From: Candidatus Poribacteria bacterium
GTDB taxonomy: Bacteria; Poribacteria; WGA-4E; WGA-3G
DNA: 64,000 nt
Assembly (NCBI GenBank): GCA_022827185.1
Contig: JAJDTM010000003.1
Span: 1-64,000 of the forward strand
Direction: 5' to 3'
Each line of letters opens with the position of its first letter. The stretch's first letter is position 1. The notes below the pieces were generated by a model that saw only the letters and a list, made by a program, of their open reading frames with translations, searched no databases and was not told the origin of the DNA. Made by a program: the position numbers and the translations under genes. Of this stretch, positions 8,577 through 16,619 are shown one piece after another.

Positions 8577-8704
8577 GACAAACGTGTAGCTGCCACGCTA
8601 CGACACTGCGATATTTTACGGTAGTCAATAAGTTACCCTCGTTCAAGTTATAGGTTGGCTACCATCTTGAACAAGCCCCCATGCTTTAGCAGGGGGTTAT
8701 TGAC
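8577..8704 (+). mobile_element. IS200/IS605-like right-end relic, possible omega-RNA remnant
   Basis: A chain of stems is visible: GTAGC (8586-8590) with GCTAC (8597-8601), GTTCAAG (8641-8647) with CTTGAAC (8666-8672), then a strong hairpin at 8676-8696 (CCCCC, bulged A, TGC-TTTA-GCA, GGGGG) followed by TTATTGAC. This is the shape of the right end of TnpB-encoding IS200/IS605 elements, where the omega RNA ends. No tnpA or tnpB frame survives upstream. The family call is from memory of such ends and is moderate. Confidence 0.5.
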
Positions 8705-8721
8705 ATTCAATTCCTTGGAAG

Positions 8722-8753
8722 AAACCCCCTAAATCCCCCTTATCAGGGGACTT
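8722..8753. repeat. CCCCCTAAATCC palindromic repeat, copy 1
   Basis: AACCCCCTAAATCCCCCTTATCAGGGGACTT. Its core is a CCCCT-TATC-AGGGG hairpin. Further copies are at 15598-15632, 15696-15720 and 48602-48635. Confidence 0.7.
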
Positions 8754-8792
8754 GCAATGTATAAGTTTCTTTAGAGATAACCTCTAATATTC

Positions 8793-9335
8793 TTAAGCAT
8801 CAAGCAGGTTTTGCTGCTCACCACCTGCGTCAACAGCCTCGTTTTCCTCTCCATCCTCGTCTGTGTCTTCGTCTTCTTCTTCGGGAGCCTCTCCGAGTGC
8901 TTTCTGGAGAACAACGAGTGGTTTTTCAGTGAAACCCCAATCTTTGTATCTCTGTATGACAGGTGTCTCGGAAGACGGCAATTCAATTTCGAGCGTTTTT
9001 ATGCCATCTTCCGCTGCTGTGGTCTCAGCAGCCGCCACGAGGTTGTCAGCCACGCCTAATGGACGAAAAGGCGCAGAGACAGCAAGGCCGCTTATTTCTG
9101 CGACTTCAGGATCAACTGCATTCCGCGTTATGGAGATTTGTCCAATCGGGTATCCGCCGACCTCTGCGACAAGTCGGTGTGTTTGACTCTCCTCCGCCAA
9201 ATCGGCATCCAATTCTTTGGTAACCTGTGTCTTGGTTTTTTCGGGGAAACAATATGAGTGTAAATGTGCTGCATCATCTTTTTCAGCTGATCGCACTTTA
9301 AGGGCACCAGCCAAATTGAAGTCTTGATTTGCCAT
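8793..9335 (-). CDS. GNAT-family acetyltransferase-like protein with acidic tail
   Basis: 180 residues from ATG 9335, with GGAGAG 8 bases upstream (the longer frame starts with TTG). Residues 10-140 fit the GNAT fold: an N-terminal RSAEKDDAAHL helix, a beta-4 strand (EISGLAVSAPFRPLGVADNL) where the acetyl-CoA loop should lie, and a final YKDWGFTEKPLVVLQKAL strand. The pyrophosphate loop is not the canonical QxxGxG/A (it reads RPLGVA), so activity is uncertain. The last 40 residues are almost all Glu/Asp. Substrate unknown. Confidence 0.7.
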   Translation of the reverse strand: MANQDFNLAGALKVRSAEKDDAAHLHSYCFPEKTKTQVTKELDADLAEESQTHRLVAEVGGYPIGQISITRNAVDPEVAEISGLAVSAPFRPLGVADNLVAAAETTAAEDGIKTLEIELPSSETPVIQRYKDWGFTEKPLVVLQKALGEAPEEEDEDTDEDGEENEAVDAGGEQQNLLDA

Positions 9336-9478
9336 GTGTCTCTCCTTCAATTGTTATGGGAATGTTAATCTTTTCGGAACTGCATAACAGTGTGCCGACA
9401 TATCCAAGATCTATATCTGTTTATATTACCATTTTAATATAGATCGTCTTACATTACAAGTATTTTCTTCTCTGAAAC

Positions 9479-9568
9479 AGGACTTACGTATTTTTCTATG
9501 GTAACCTATGTATTACGCACTGCAGTCGGGGTTCCAAACCCCGCCTGCAAGGGGGCTGCGTAAGTCCT
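9479..9568. mobile_element. MITE-like element, copy B
   Basis: 90 bp. Left end AGGACTTACGTA (one mismatch to copy A), right end TGCGTAAGTCCT. The central hairpin is GCAGTCGGGGTT with AACCCCGCCTGC, one mismatch. It ends 12 bases after the stop of the helicase gene on the minus strand, so its hairpin may act as that gene's terminator. Confidence 0.8.
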
Positions 9569-9580
9569 ATGAAAGCAAAC

Positions 9581-12049
9581 TTACGAAGTTTGCGATACTG
9601 CGTCTTCTGGTTCGGTATTATCGGGTTCTTCTGGTGCGATAGGTGGCGACTCACTGTTATCAATAACGTCCATTGTCGCCGCTTCATCAAGCCCCTCCTG
9701 CCCGATTCGCAATTGTCGCTCGGCATCGACAACATCCCTATTAATTTTTTCGATGCACCGATTGAGTTTTTCCACGAGGGCAGTATGGGTAATCATAGCA
9801 CGACGGATTTGACGGAGTTGATCAATGACGAGTCGAAAGTTTCGGACGAAGTCTCCAGGATCCAAATGTGCGTATTTTTCAAGCTGCTCAAACTCACAAC
9901 CGCGGCTCCATGCCAGCATTGCGGTACACAGCCGAAACTCTAACATAGGCGTAATTTCTGTTACCTTGTGCTTGTCCTCTAACTGCTGGATAAATGAGAT
10001 TTCAGAATTGACACCGTACAGTATGTCTAATAAACGTTCATCTTTGAGTCGTTTAAAGTACCCATCTTTACGCGGTTCAGAGACGATCGCTACCATGAGA
10101 CAGTTAATTTCGTCCTCTGTAAGTTTTTCAAAAACACCGCTAAACAGCAATTGGGTGAACTGGACTTCATACCCGTAGAGATGTGCGGCAGTGCTCCCGC
10201 GTGGTAGAAGTGTTTGTGCTTCAATATATCCCAATTCTTCGAGGACCTTCAGACGCGCCGCTATTTGCCGCCTGGGATCATTCTCAATATAAGTCGTTCT
10301 CTTTTTAAGTTTCTGAAGTCGTTTTTCTTCTTGACGGATAGTTTGATATCTGTTTGTACATGTTTGCAAGTGCTGACATCCCTCACAAAGGTTCTGCTCG
10401 GCTTCCCGTTGGAGCAGAATAATTTTTTTCTGAACAGCGTTCAATCTTTTAACGCGTTCTTTTTCCTGTTTCTGCTTCCGCGTTTTCGATTTGATCTGTG
10501 CTATGTGTATATGGTAATTCCGTAATTTTATTTTATGATCTCGTTTCTGCCGAGAATGTTCCTGAATCTGCTTCATTCCCTCAATACCCTCATGGATGCA
10601 CTCTGGCTGAGGTAGTGCTTGGAGTTTCTCTGTTTTAACCGAGATCTGTTTGTTGAGATTCGCTACACGTACACGGTTCTGATGGTTGCTTAAACTCATG
10701 GTGTAGACATCGTATATGTCATCACCATATTTCTGATAAAGATTAAGAATACTGGAATAGGAGAGATTAAACTGACTTTCTATTGGCTCTATCTTGTCAG
10801 CAACAACGCCTTTAATCTCACCTGAATTGGCATATTTGGGTGCAATTTGGGCGTAAACGTAACCGATCGTATCAATACCGCGTCTACCAGCACGTCCCGC
10901 CATCTGGTGATATTCGCGTGCTTTGAGATAGCGGAACCCGATACCATCAAATTTCCTAAGGCTATCAAAGACGACAGTACAGGCGGGCATATTAATACCG
11001 ACAGCAAATGTTTCAGTGGTAAAGAGGAGTTGGATTAACCCAGAAGTGAACAACCTTTCTACGACCTCTTTGAGCGTCGGTAGCATCCCGGCGTGATGAT
11101 AGGCCACTCCACAGCTCACCAGTTTACGAAATTCAGTAATTTTTTTCTCCTCAACGATGTCGAACTGGACACAGAGTTTGTCAAATTGCTGTAAAATCTC
11201 TACTTGCTGTTTTTCATTCAGCAATTGCAGCTGCGATCCAAATACTAATGCGGAAGCGTTTTCCTCACACCCCTTTCGGCTAAAACAGAAATAGAGGCAG
11301 GGCAGCTGCTTTTTACGACGGAGATGTGGGACAAGTCGTGTCTCTGTAAAATCAGATGGAAGTCTTTTTACAGGTTTATTTTTCAGCTGTTTAGATTTTT
11401 TGGGGCTACGTCTATTGCTGTATGCTCTGTTCCGAAGCGCAGCGATATGTTTTATATCCCCAACCCCGTAATCCTTAAAATAGAGATGATGCTCCAAAGG
11501 GACGGGTCGTTTTAATTCTTCAACGACCTCAATGTCAATATCCCGGACGCTTTGCATCCACTCCGCAAAGGTGTTGATGTTTGGGATTGTGGCACTCAGG
11601 CAGACAAATTTGATATGTTGGGGCGCAAAGATAAGGCTTTCTTCCCAGACGGTACCGCGCTCAATATCATTAATATAGTGAATTTCGTCAAAGATGACGT
11701 AAGAGACATCCTGTAACCGTCCAATATCATCAAAGATGGTATTTCGGAAAATCTCGGTCGTCATCAATAACACTTGGGCATACGGATTTAGCACCACATC
11801 ACCGGTAACGATGCCGATTTTGTCCCCGTATTCAGCATAAAAATCTCGATATTTCTGATTACTGAGGGCTTTGATCGGTGCGGTGTAGATAACACGGCGG
11901 TTTTCCGCAATGCACTTTTCGACAGCGTACTCTGCGATAACAGTCTTGCCGGCCCCCGTTGGTGCGGTGACAATAACCGAGGTATCCCGATTAATTGCCG
12001 CGATCGCTTCCTCCTGAAACCGATCTAATTGTAACCCTTTATAAAGCAT
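9581..12049 (-). CDS. Ski2/Mtr4-like DEAD/DEAH-box helicase
   Basis: 822 residues. Superfamily 2 motifs are complete: Q-like FQEEAI near 11, Walker A APTGAGKT at 29-36, DEIH at 121-124, SAT near 152, and motif VI QMAGRAGRRG near 388. The GRAGRRG form and overall length place it with Ski2/Mtr4/HelY RNA helicases. A basic coiled-coil insert at about 480-620 carries a Cys cluster (CEGCQHLQTC) that could bind a metal, and the C-terminal part resembles the DSHCT region. Probable role: RNA unwinding in turnover. ATG 12049 follows AGGGGGG. It is transcribed from its own promoter (12120-12148). Confidence 0.88.
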   Translation of the reverse strand: MLYKGLQLDRFQEEAIAAINRDTSVIVTAPTGAGKTVIAEYAVEKCIAENRRVIYTAPIKALSNQKYRDFYAEYGDKIGIVTGDVVLNPYAQVLLMTTEIFRNTIFDDIGRLQDVSYVIFDEIHYINDIERGTVWEESLIFAPQHIKFVCLSATIPNINTFAEWMQSVRDIDIEVVEELKRPVPLEHHLYFKDYGVGDIKHIAALRNRAYSNRRSPKKSKQLKNKPVKRLPSDFTETRLVPHLRRKKQLPCLYFCFSRKGCEENASALVFGSQLQLLNEKQQVEILQQFDKLCVQFDIVEEKKITEFRKLVSCGVAYHHAGMLPTLKEVVERLFTSGLIQLLFTTETFAVGINMPACTVVFDSLRKFDGIGFRYLKAREYHQMAGRAGRRGIDTIGYVYAQIAPKYANSGEIKGVVADKIEPIESQFNLSYSSILNLYQKYGDDIYDVYTMSLSNHQNRVRVANLNKQISVKTEKLQALPQPECIHEGIEGMKQIQEHSRQKRDHKIKLRNYHIHIAQIKSKTRKQKQEKERVKRLNAVQKKIILLQREAEQNLCEGCQHLQTCTNRYQTIRQEEKRLQKLKKRTTYIENDPRRQIAARLKVLEELGYIEAQTLLPRGSTAAHLYGYEVQFTQLLFSGVFEKLTEDEINCLMVAIVSEPRKDGYFKRLKDERLLDILYGVNSEISFIQQLEDKHKVTEITPMLEFRLCTAMLAWSRGCEFEQLEKYAHLDPGDFVRNFRLVIDQLRQIRRAMITHTALVEKLNRCIEKINRDVVDAERQLRIGQEGLDEAATMDVIDNSESPPIAPEEPDNTEPEDAVSQTS

Positions 12050-12119
12050 TCAGCCCCCCTTTGTCTCCGAATGCCTCTCCGTGTAATGTATAGACGTTTG
12101 AGGCATTATGTTATGAATA

Positions 12120-12148
12120 ATTCTAATAGATATGGTATTTTTTGTCAA
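12120..12148 (-). promoter_or_regulatory. Sigma-70-type promoter for the helicase gene
   Basis: On the minus strand TTGACA (12148-12143), 17-base spacer, TAGAAT (12125-12120), about 70 bases before the start codon. Confidence 0.7.
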
Positions 12149-12180
12149 GTGAAATCGTTTTAGCGATATTAGGTTTGCTC

Positions 12181-12209
12181 TTGACATCCTCCATCACCTA
12201 TGTTATTAT
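12181..12209 (+). promoter_or_regulatory. Sigma-70-type promoter for the 12240 gene
   Basis: TTGACA (12181-12186), 17-base spacer, TATTAT (12204-12209). A second TATAAT sits at 12220-12225 without a good -35. Confidence 0.75.
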
Positions 12210-12239
12210 GGTTTATACCTATAATAGTTGGAGGACATC

Positions 12240-12719
12240 ATGGAAAATGATAAACGGATCCGAATCTGGATGAAACGAACCGTAGGCATCCTGATATGCG
12301 TCGCGCTTTGTGGTGTTATCGCGTGGGCACAAAAGAGTGAAAATAAAAATGAACAGGCAAGAACATGGGCGGACCTTGGCGTAACACCCGCACATCAGAC
12401 CCAACTTAAAGCGTTATGGGAATTGAAACGCCAAAAGGAGATTCAGGCAGTTAAAGACTTGAAAACTTTAAACCGATTTGCAAAGGATTCGCTTGTTACA
12501 GATGCAGAGATTCAAGAAACTCTGGAGGAATTTCGGGCGAAACGCAAGGAGACACAAACGCAAATTGATAAGGCTGAGGAAGCATTGATTGAGGTATTAC
12601 CGACGCAAGCCCAACTCCATTTAACACTTTTGGGCATCTTGGATAACGGTGTCCCACGGAAAATAACGAAGTCGCAAACGAACAAGAAAACGGACGAAAC
12701 ACGGGAGCAGAGAAAATAA
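12240..12719 (+). CDS. Small periplasmic Spy/CpxP-like protein
   Basis: 159 residues from ATG 12240 after GGAGG; the earlier TTG at 12228 overlaps that ribosome site. A signal peptide or anchor spans about 10-32 (RTVGILICVALCGVIAWAQ). The rest is helical and charged, with a long coiled-coil-like stretch at 60-120 and LGVTPAHQTQL and VLPTQAQLHLTLL segments that recall the LTxxQ repeats of Spy/CpxP/ZraP periplasmic chaperones. The match is weak and the LTxxQ motif is not exact. The stop lies 4 bases from the 3' end of the convergent tRNA gene. Confidence 0.6.
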   Translation: MENDKRIRIWMKRTVGILICVALCGVIAWAQKSENKNEQARTWADLGVTPAHQTQLKALWELKRQKEIQAVKDLKTLNRFAKDSLVTDAEIQETLEEFRAKRKETQTQIDKAEEALIEVLPTQAQLHLTLLGILDNGVPRKITKSQTNKKTDETREQRK

Positions 12720-12723
12720 AAAG

Positions 12724-12796
<73 letters not shown>

Positions 12797-12814
12797 ACAC
12801 CAAAGATCGCTTTA

Positions 12815-12843
12815 ATTATATCACACATTTCCAAGGAATGCAA
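12815..12843 (-). promoter_or_regulatory. Promoter for tRNA-Ala
   Basis: Minus strand TTGCAT (12843-12838), 17-base spacer, TATAAT (12820-12815), placing the start about 12 bases before the mature tRNA. Confidence 0.75.
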
Positions 12844-12869
12844 GAAAAATTTGCTTTTCTTTCAGAAAA

Positions 12870-13706
12870 ATGACGAAAAATCCGAAAAAAGACCCGTTCT
12901 TCTCCTTCGCGAATCTTGATAATAACGAAACGCAGCTCGCAACGGGCGCGCTGCTTATCGCGCAAAGCGAATATCCCGAACTTGATATTGAGGCATATCT
13001 TCGCCAATTGGATGAAATGGCGGACACGGTGCGGGAACAGATCCAAGCGATGACACTCCCTGAGCAACACATTGCCGAACTCAATCGCTACCTCTTTGAA
13101 GAACAAAGGTTCACAGGAAATACCGAAAATTATTACGCCTTAGGGAACAACTTCCTCAACATGGTCTTGGAAACAAAGACGGGTATCCCGATTACGTTAG
13201 CGGTTGTCTATATTGAAGTCGGTAGACGTGCTGGTCTGCCACTCGTTGGGGTCAATTTTCCAGGTCATTTCCTTGTTAAATACCGATTTGAACATTTAGA
13301 TATTCTCCTTGATGTGTTTGAAGATGGGGTACTTATGACTGAGGACATGCTTCGTGCCAAACTTCAAGCAAACTTTGAGGAAACTGTGTCGTTAGAACCG
13401 AGTATGTTAGCCGAAGCCACGGATAAAGAAATTTTAGCGCGTATTTTGCGGAATCTGACGCGTGCCTATACACTTCTTGAGAAGTACGATAAAGCGGTTA
13501 CTGCTGCTGAGCGCATTACATGGTTGCTTCCAGAAACTGCTGGTGATTACCGGACGCTCGGTTATCTTCACTACAAAAATCGTGCGTATAGTAAGAGTAT
13601 TACCGCTTTTGAGACTTATCTCCAACTTGCACAAGAGACCCCGGATGCCGCGGCAATCGAGCGAAATATACAACAACTTCAAAAACTGCTTTCGCGTCTG
13701 AATTAA
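12870..13706 (+). CDS. SirB1-type transglutaminase-like/TPR protein
   Basis: 278 residues. The N-terminal 30-180 match the SirB1/YchA transglutaminase-like family: a YALGNNFLNMVLETKTGIPITLAVVY stretch is the family hallmark, followed by GVNFPGHFLVKY. The catalytic Cys of true transglutaminases is absent at that position (it reads NNFLN), and the His is in PGHF, so it is likely non-catalytic. C-terminal 205-275 forms about two TPR units (YTLLEKYDKAVTAAERI, YKNRAYSKSITAFETYL). The function of SirB1 proteins is poorly known. No strong ribosome site is seen before ATG 12870. Confidence 0.8.
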   Translation: MTKNPKKDPFFSFANLDNNETQLATGALLIAQSEYPELDIEAYLRQLDEMADTVREQIQAMTLPEQHIAELNRYLFEEQRFTGNTENYYALGNNFLNMVLETKTGIPITLAVVYIEVGRRAGLPLVGVNFPGHFLVKYRFEHLDILLDVFEDGVLMTEDMLRAKLQANFEETVSLEPSMLAEATDKEILARILRNLTRAYTLLEKYDKAVTAAERITWLLPETAGDYRTLGYLHYKNRAYSKSITAFETYLQLAQETPDAAAIERNIQQLQKLLSRLN

Positions 13707-13744
13707 GAACATACTCGTTATCATCGAAAAAATATGACTTTTTT

Positions 13745-13768
13745 CTCGGACGTGATACTGAGTCCGAG
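13745..13768 (+). terminator. Hairpin after the SirB1-like gene
   Basis: CTCGGAC (13745-13751) pairs with GTCCGAG (13762-13768), loop of 10. T tract is on the upstream side (TTTTTT at 13739-13744), so it could work better for minus-strand transcripts. Confidence 0.4.
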
Positions 13769-13914
13769 TATATTGTCAGGGAAGGCACGCTGTGAGGCGA
13801 ATTCCCGCTTCCAAATCTATGGCAATCCGCAAAATCGTTAGAGGCAAATACTACATTTGAATTTCAGAAGTCTTTGGAAAACCTCAACTTGAATTAACAA
13901 TGGAGGGAATAACT

Positions 13915-14694
13915 ATGAAGGACCTGAAACACTATTGCTCCTGGGTGTCCGCTGTACTGCTTCTGCTCAACTTATCAATACCAGCGTTAGGACAGGGAGA
14001 AAAAGCAGAAACCCTTGTTGGGCATTGGACTTTTGAACACGGTGTCGAACTGGAAGATCTTACAGGTAACTTTGCCGACATTACACTCATGGATGCTGAA
14101 ATCGTGGATGGACAATTGAATGTTGACCTCGGTAAGTGGGCAATCGCCAGTGGATATGACGGTCCTGACATCGGAGAAAAGACGTTGGTGTCATGGGCTA
14201 TCATGGATAACCTTGATGTCCAAAAAGGTTCAATCTTGACGATTGACCGCCTCTCCGATCCCACATTTGACGCGATAGTCTTTGGAGAACGCCAGCCTCA
14301 TCGTTGGATGGCGGGCAGTGGCTGGTTTCACCGAACCCAAGACCCGAAGCCTGGGTTTGAGGAAAAGAAAACAGGGCAATTGATCATGATAGCGATCTCG
14401 TATGAAGATGATGGCGGCACGGCGCATGTGAGGATATATCGTAACGGCGACAAAATTGGTGACTATACATTTGGTCAATTCGTGACCTTTGATAACAAAG
14501 ATGCTGAGGCTATCTGGGGTAAGCGGCACGGCGGTTTAGGCGGTGGTCCGGGTGACCTTGACGCTCACATCGAAGACTCACGAATCTACGCCTCCGTTCT
14601 CAGTCAGGCAGAGATTAAAAAATTGTTGCCTGACACACTTGACGTGGAAGCGTCCGGTAAACTCGCCACTACCTGGGCAAGGTTAAAAATGTAG
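13915..14694 (+). CDS. Secreted LamG/concanavalin-A-like protein
   Basis: 259 residues from ATG 13915, preceded by GGAGGG (the frame's earlier ATG at 13900 overlaps that site). A signal peptide covers about 1-26 (cleavage near ALGQG). Residues 30-235 form a LamG/laminin-G-like jelly roll: LVGHWTFEHG at the start, VDGQLNVDLGKW, then HVRIYRNGDKIGDY and HIEDSRIYASVLSQAEIKKL. The last residues, KLATTWARLKM, match the tail of the other LamG protein at 59577-60416 (KLSTTWGSLKSTYK). Probably a carbohydrate- or matrix-binding exported protein. Confidence 0.82.
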   Translation: MKDLKHYCSWVSAVLLLLNLSIPALGQGEKAETLVGHWTFEHGVELEDLTGNFADITLMDAEIVDGQLNVDLGKWAIASGYDGPDIGEKTLVSWAIMDNLDVQKGSILTIDRLSDPTFDAIVFGERQPHRWMAGSGWFHRTQDPKPGFEEKKTGQLIMIAISYEDDGGTAHVRIYRNGDKIGDYTFGQFVTFDNKDAEAIWGKRHGGLGGGPGDLDAHIEDSRIYASVLSQAEIKKLLPDTLDVEASGKLATTWARLKM

Positions 14695-14728
14695 TAGACA
14701 TTTGGAACAACAGCTTTTGTATTAGAAA

Positions 14729-14757
14729 TCCCGGAGGGTTCCGAAGACCCTTCGGGA
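14729..14757 (+). terminator. Rho-independent-type terminator
   Basis: TCCCGGAGGGT (14729-14739), loop TCCGAAG, ACCCTTCGGGA (14747-14757), an 11-bp stem with one G-T pair, followed by CTTCTATT. It lies 35 bases after the LamG stop. Confidence 0.75.
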
Positions 14758-14795
14758 CTTCTATTAGGTGTAGTTGTTAAATCTTAGAAGGAGAT

Positions 14796-14819
14796 ATGAG
14801 ACTCAGAATTACTGGTTGA
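14796..14819 (+). CDS. Seven-codon leader ORF before tsaB
   Basis: ATG at 14796 has an excellent ribosome site (AGAAGGAGAT) and encodes MRLRITG before TGA at 14817-14819, 6 bases before the tsaB ATG. tsaB itself has no ribosome site of its own, so ribosomes finishing the mini-ORF may restart on tsaB. Its product probably has no function. Confidence 0.4.
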   Translation: MRLRITG

Positions 14820-14825
14820 CTTTGA

Positions 14826-15515
14826 ATGAAAATTTTAGGTATTGATACCTCAACTCCGATTGGCAGCGTTGCTGTAATAGATGGCGACAATTTAGTCGCT
14901 GAACATACCCTTAATATTGTCCAAGCCCACTCCTCAAGGCTCATGCCTGCGATTGACGGTATCCTGAAATGGAGCGATATTACGGCAGACACCTTAGATG
15001 GATGCGCGGTTGGCATTGGCCCTGGTTCGTTCACCGGTATCCGTATCGGTGTTGCGACGGTTAAATCGCTCTGTTATGCACTCGACAAACCAATTGTCGG
15101 TGTCTCAACCTTGGAGGCAATTGCTTATAACCTCCGATGGACAAACGGTATCATTTGTCCACTCCTTGACGCACGGCGCAGTGAAGTCTACGGTGCGATT
15201 TTTGAAGGTGGGTCCGAATGGCAACGCCTCAGCGAAGATCTCTGCTTACCGATTGATGCTTTCCTTGACCGGCTCGGTGAAATGACGGCACAACGGCGTG
15301 TGCCTACTACTTTTAACTTTGTTGGTGATGGACTGGCGACGTATGGGGAGGCAGTCCGTGAAAGACTTGGTGCGAGTGTCCACTTTGCGGATCCTATTTT
15401 CAACGTTCCACGTGGTGCGACCATTGCACATCTTGGGAAACAACGCCTCCAGAAAGACGATATTGATGACTACTGGACCTTAGTGCCGAACTACGTTAGA
15501 GTCGGATTATATTGA
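14826..15515 (+). CDS. tsaB: tRNA threonylcarbamoyladenosine biosynthesis protein TsaB
   Basis: 229 residues, usual length. The ASKHA-fold start MKILGIDTSTPIGSVAV and the GPGSFTGIRIG motif near 64-74 are diagnostic. TsaB scaffolds the TsaD/TsaB/TsaE complex that makes t6A37 on tRNAs decoding ANN codons. tsaE lies 12 kb away (27965-28492); tsaD is not in the window. The start at 14826 has no nearby ribosome site of its own; a strong one lies 30 bases up in front of a mini-ORF. Confidence 0.92.
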   Translation: MKILGIDTSTPIGSVAVIDGDNLVAEHTLNIVQAHSSRLMPAIDGILKWSDITADTLDGCAVGIGPGSFTGIRIGVATVKSLCYALDKPIVGVSTLEAIAYNLRWTNGIICPLLDARRSEVYGAIFEGGSEWQRLSEDLCLPIDAFLDRLGEMTAQRRVPTTFNFVGDGLATYGEAVRERLGASVHFADPIFNVPRGATIAHLGKQRLQKDDIDDYWTLVPNYVRVGLY

Positions 15516-15518
15516 TTA

Positions 15519-15720
15519 GGACTTACGGAAAAAATAGTGATTTCGGTATTTTTAAGAAATACGCAGAAATGCCCAAGCAAAAACGCCGCCAGCAAAAAAC
15601 CCCCTAAATCCCCCTTATCAGCGGGACTTTAAATGGTAATTTCGGTATTTTTAATCCCCTAAAGAATCAAAGGTATGAATGCCGCATGGCATTCACCGCC
15701 CCTTATCAGGGGGACTTTAA
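15519..15720. repeat. Composite repeat block
   Basis: Begins with a degraded MITE end (AGGACTTACGG at about 15519). The phrase ATTTCGGTATTTTTAA occurs twice, about 100 bp apart (near 15540 and 15639). A CCCCCTAAATCCCCC palindrome copy is at 15598-15632. A second copy is split by an inserted perfect hairpin, TGAATGCC-GCAT-GGCATTCA (15676-15695), before its CCCCTTATCAGGGGGACTTTAA end at about 15699-15720. Confidence 0.6.
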
Positions 15721-15746
15721 GGAGAAATGCTTTAAGGAGATTTTTT

Positions 15747-16619
15747 ATGTCATTTCCTCGTTTTTGTAGATGTTTACTTACCCTGTTGCTCTCTATAGGT
15801 ATCACAACAGCCGCCTACACCTTGGAAGTCGGTGACCGCGTGTTTGGTTCCGAACTTGCCACAGATATTGAATACGCAGAAAAATTGCACGGTAAATCAA
15901 ACGTGTATGTCATAAATTATGTGCTACCTGAATCAAAGTCAGATGCCCCAGAAATAAGCGAAGAACTTATGTTAAAATATAACACGACAGTAGTGTCGAG
16001 ACAAGTATCCGAAGCAGAAGAAACAGGGCTGTTCATTATTGATAAATCGGGTTACGTACGGTGGAAACACACCAATGAAACTACATATCCGACGATAGAA
16101 GAACTAACAACAGCACTCGCCAAACTCAAACGGAACACGCCTTTACCTATCGGCTCACCTGCGCCGGATTTTGAGCTCACTGAGGCGGACGGAAACACAA
16201 CATTCACACTCTCAGACTATAAGGGAAAGAAGAACGTCCTTGTTAGTTTATTGCTTCAGACTTACTGACCGGTCTGTGCCAACTACACGGCGCAGTTCGC
16301 GACCGATGAAAAATTATTCGACGAAAAATACGATACCGTTGTTGTAGCGATTAAACCGGAACCGCTCTCAGTTATATCGAAATTTAAGGATACTGAAACA
16401 ATGGACATTCCACTGCTTGCGGATCCGGGTTCTTCTGTTCATGAGGCTTACGGCATTGTTAAACCGTATCACTTCCACCGCCGGGATATGTACCTACCTG
16501 CGACGCTCTTAATCAATAAAGAAGGCAAATTGAAATGGCTTTATATCGGCAAGCGAAATTCGGATCGTCCTGCCCGGGAATTGATTCTCGAACAACTCTC
16601 GCAGCTGCAGCATAGATGA
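15747..16619 (+). CDS. Peroxiredoxin/thioredoxin-fold protein with in-frame TGA, probable selenoprotein
   Basis: 290 codons from ATG 15747 (AAGGAGA 7 bases upstream) to the stop at 16617-16619, with one in-frame TGA at 16266-16268 (codon 174). The frame on both sides is intact and the two parts form one protein. Residues 1-25 are a signal peptide; 27-125 a thioredoxin-fold-like N-terminal part; 130-290 an AhpC/TSA domain (GSPAPDFEL near 139, TLSDYKGKKNVLVSLL, then TGA-Pro-Val-Cys, later PATLLINKEGKLKW). TGA thus stands exactly where a redox CxxC has its first Cys, giving UxxC. Secretion points to a periplasmic thiol peroxidase or oxidoreductase. TGA serves as an ordinary stop elsewhere in the window. 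Alternative: a nonsense mutation. It overlaps the flippase by ATGA. Confidence 0.75.
16269..16308 (+). promoter_or_regulatory. Candidate bacterial SECIS hairpin
   Basis: Directly after the in-frame TGA, CGGTC (16270-16274) pairs with GACCG (16301-16305), and TGTGCC (16275-16280) pairs with GGCGCA (16289-16294), loop AACTACAC, with a 6-base bulge GTTCGC on the 3' side. The loop is closer to the TGA (12 nt) than in the well-known E. coli fdhF element and lacks an early G. An alternative fold, GCG (16290-16292) with CGC (16298-16300), presents CAGTT with a GU about 27 nt from the TGA. Confidence 0.45.

Noticed and set aside
15675..16268. Two separate genes, or a frameshifted or nonsense-mutated peroxiredoxin
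   Set aside because: There is no frame change across the gap; only one TGA, at a UxxC position, interrupts. I kept the single read-through gene but list mutation as the alternative.
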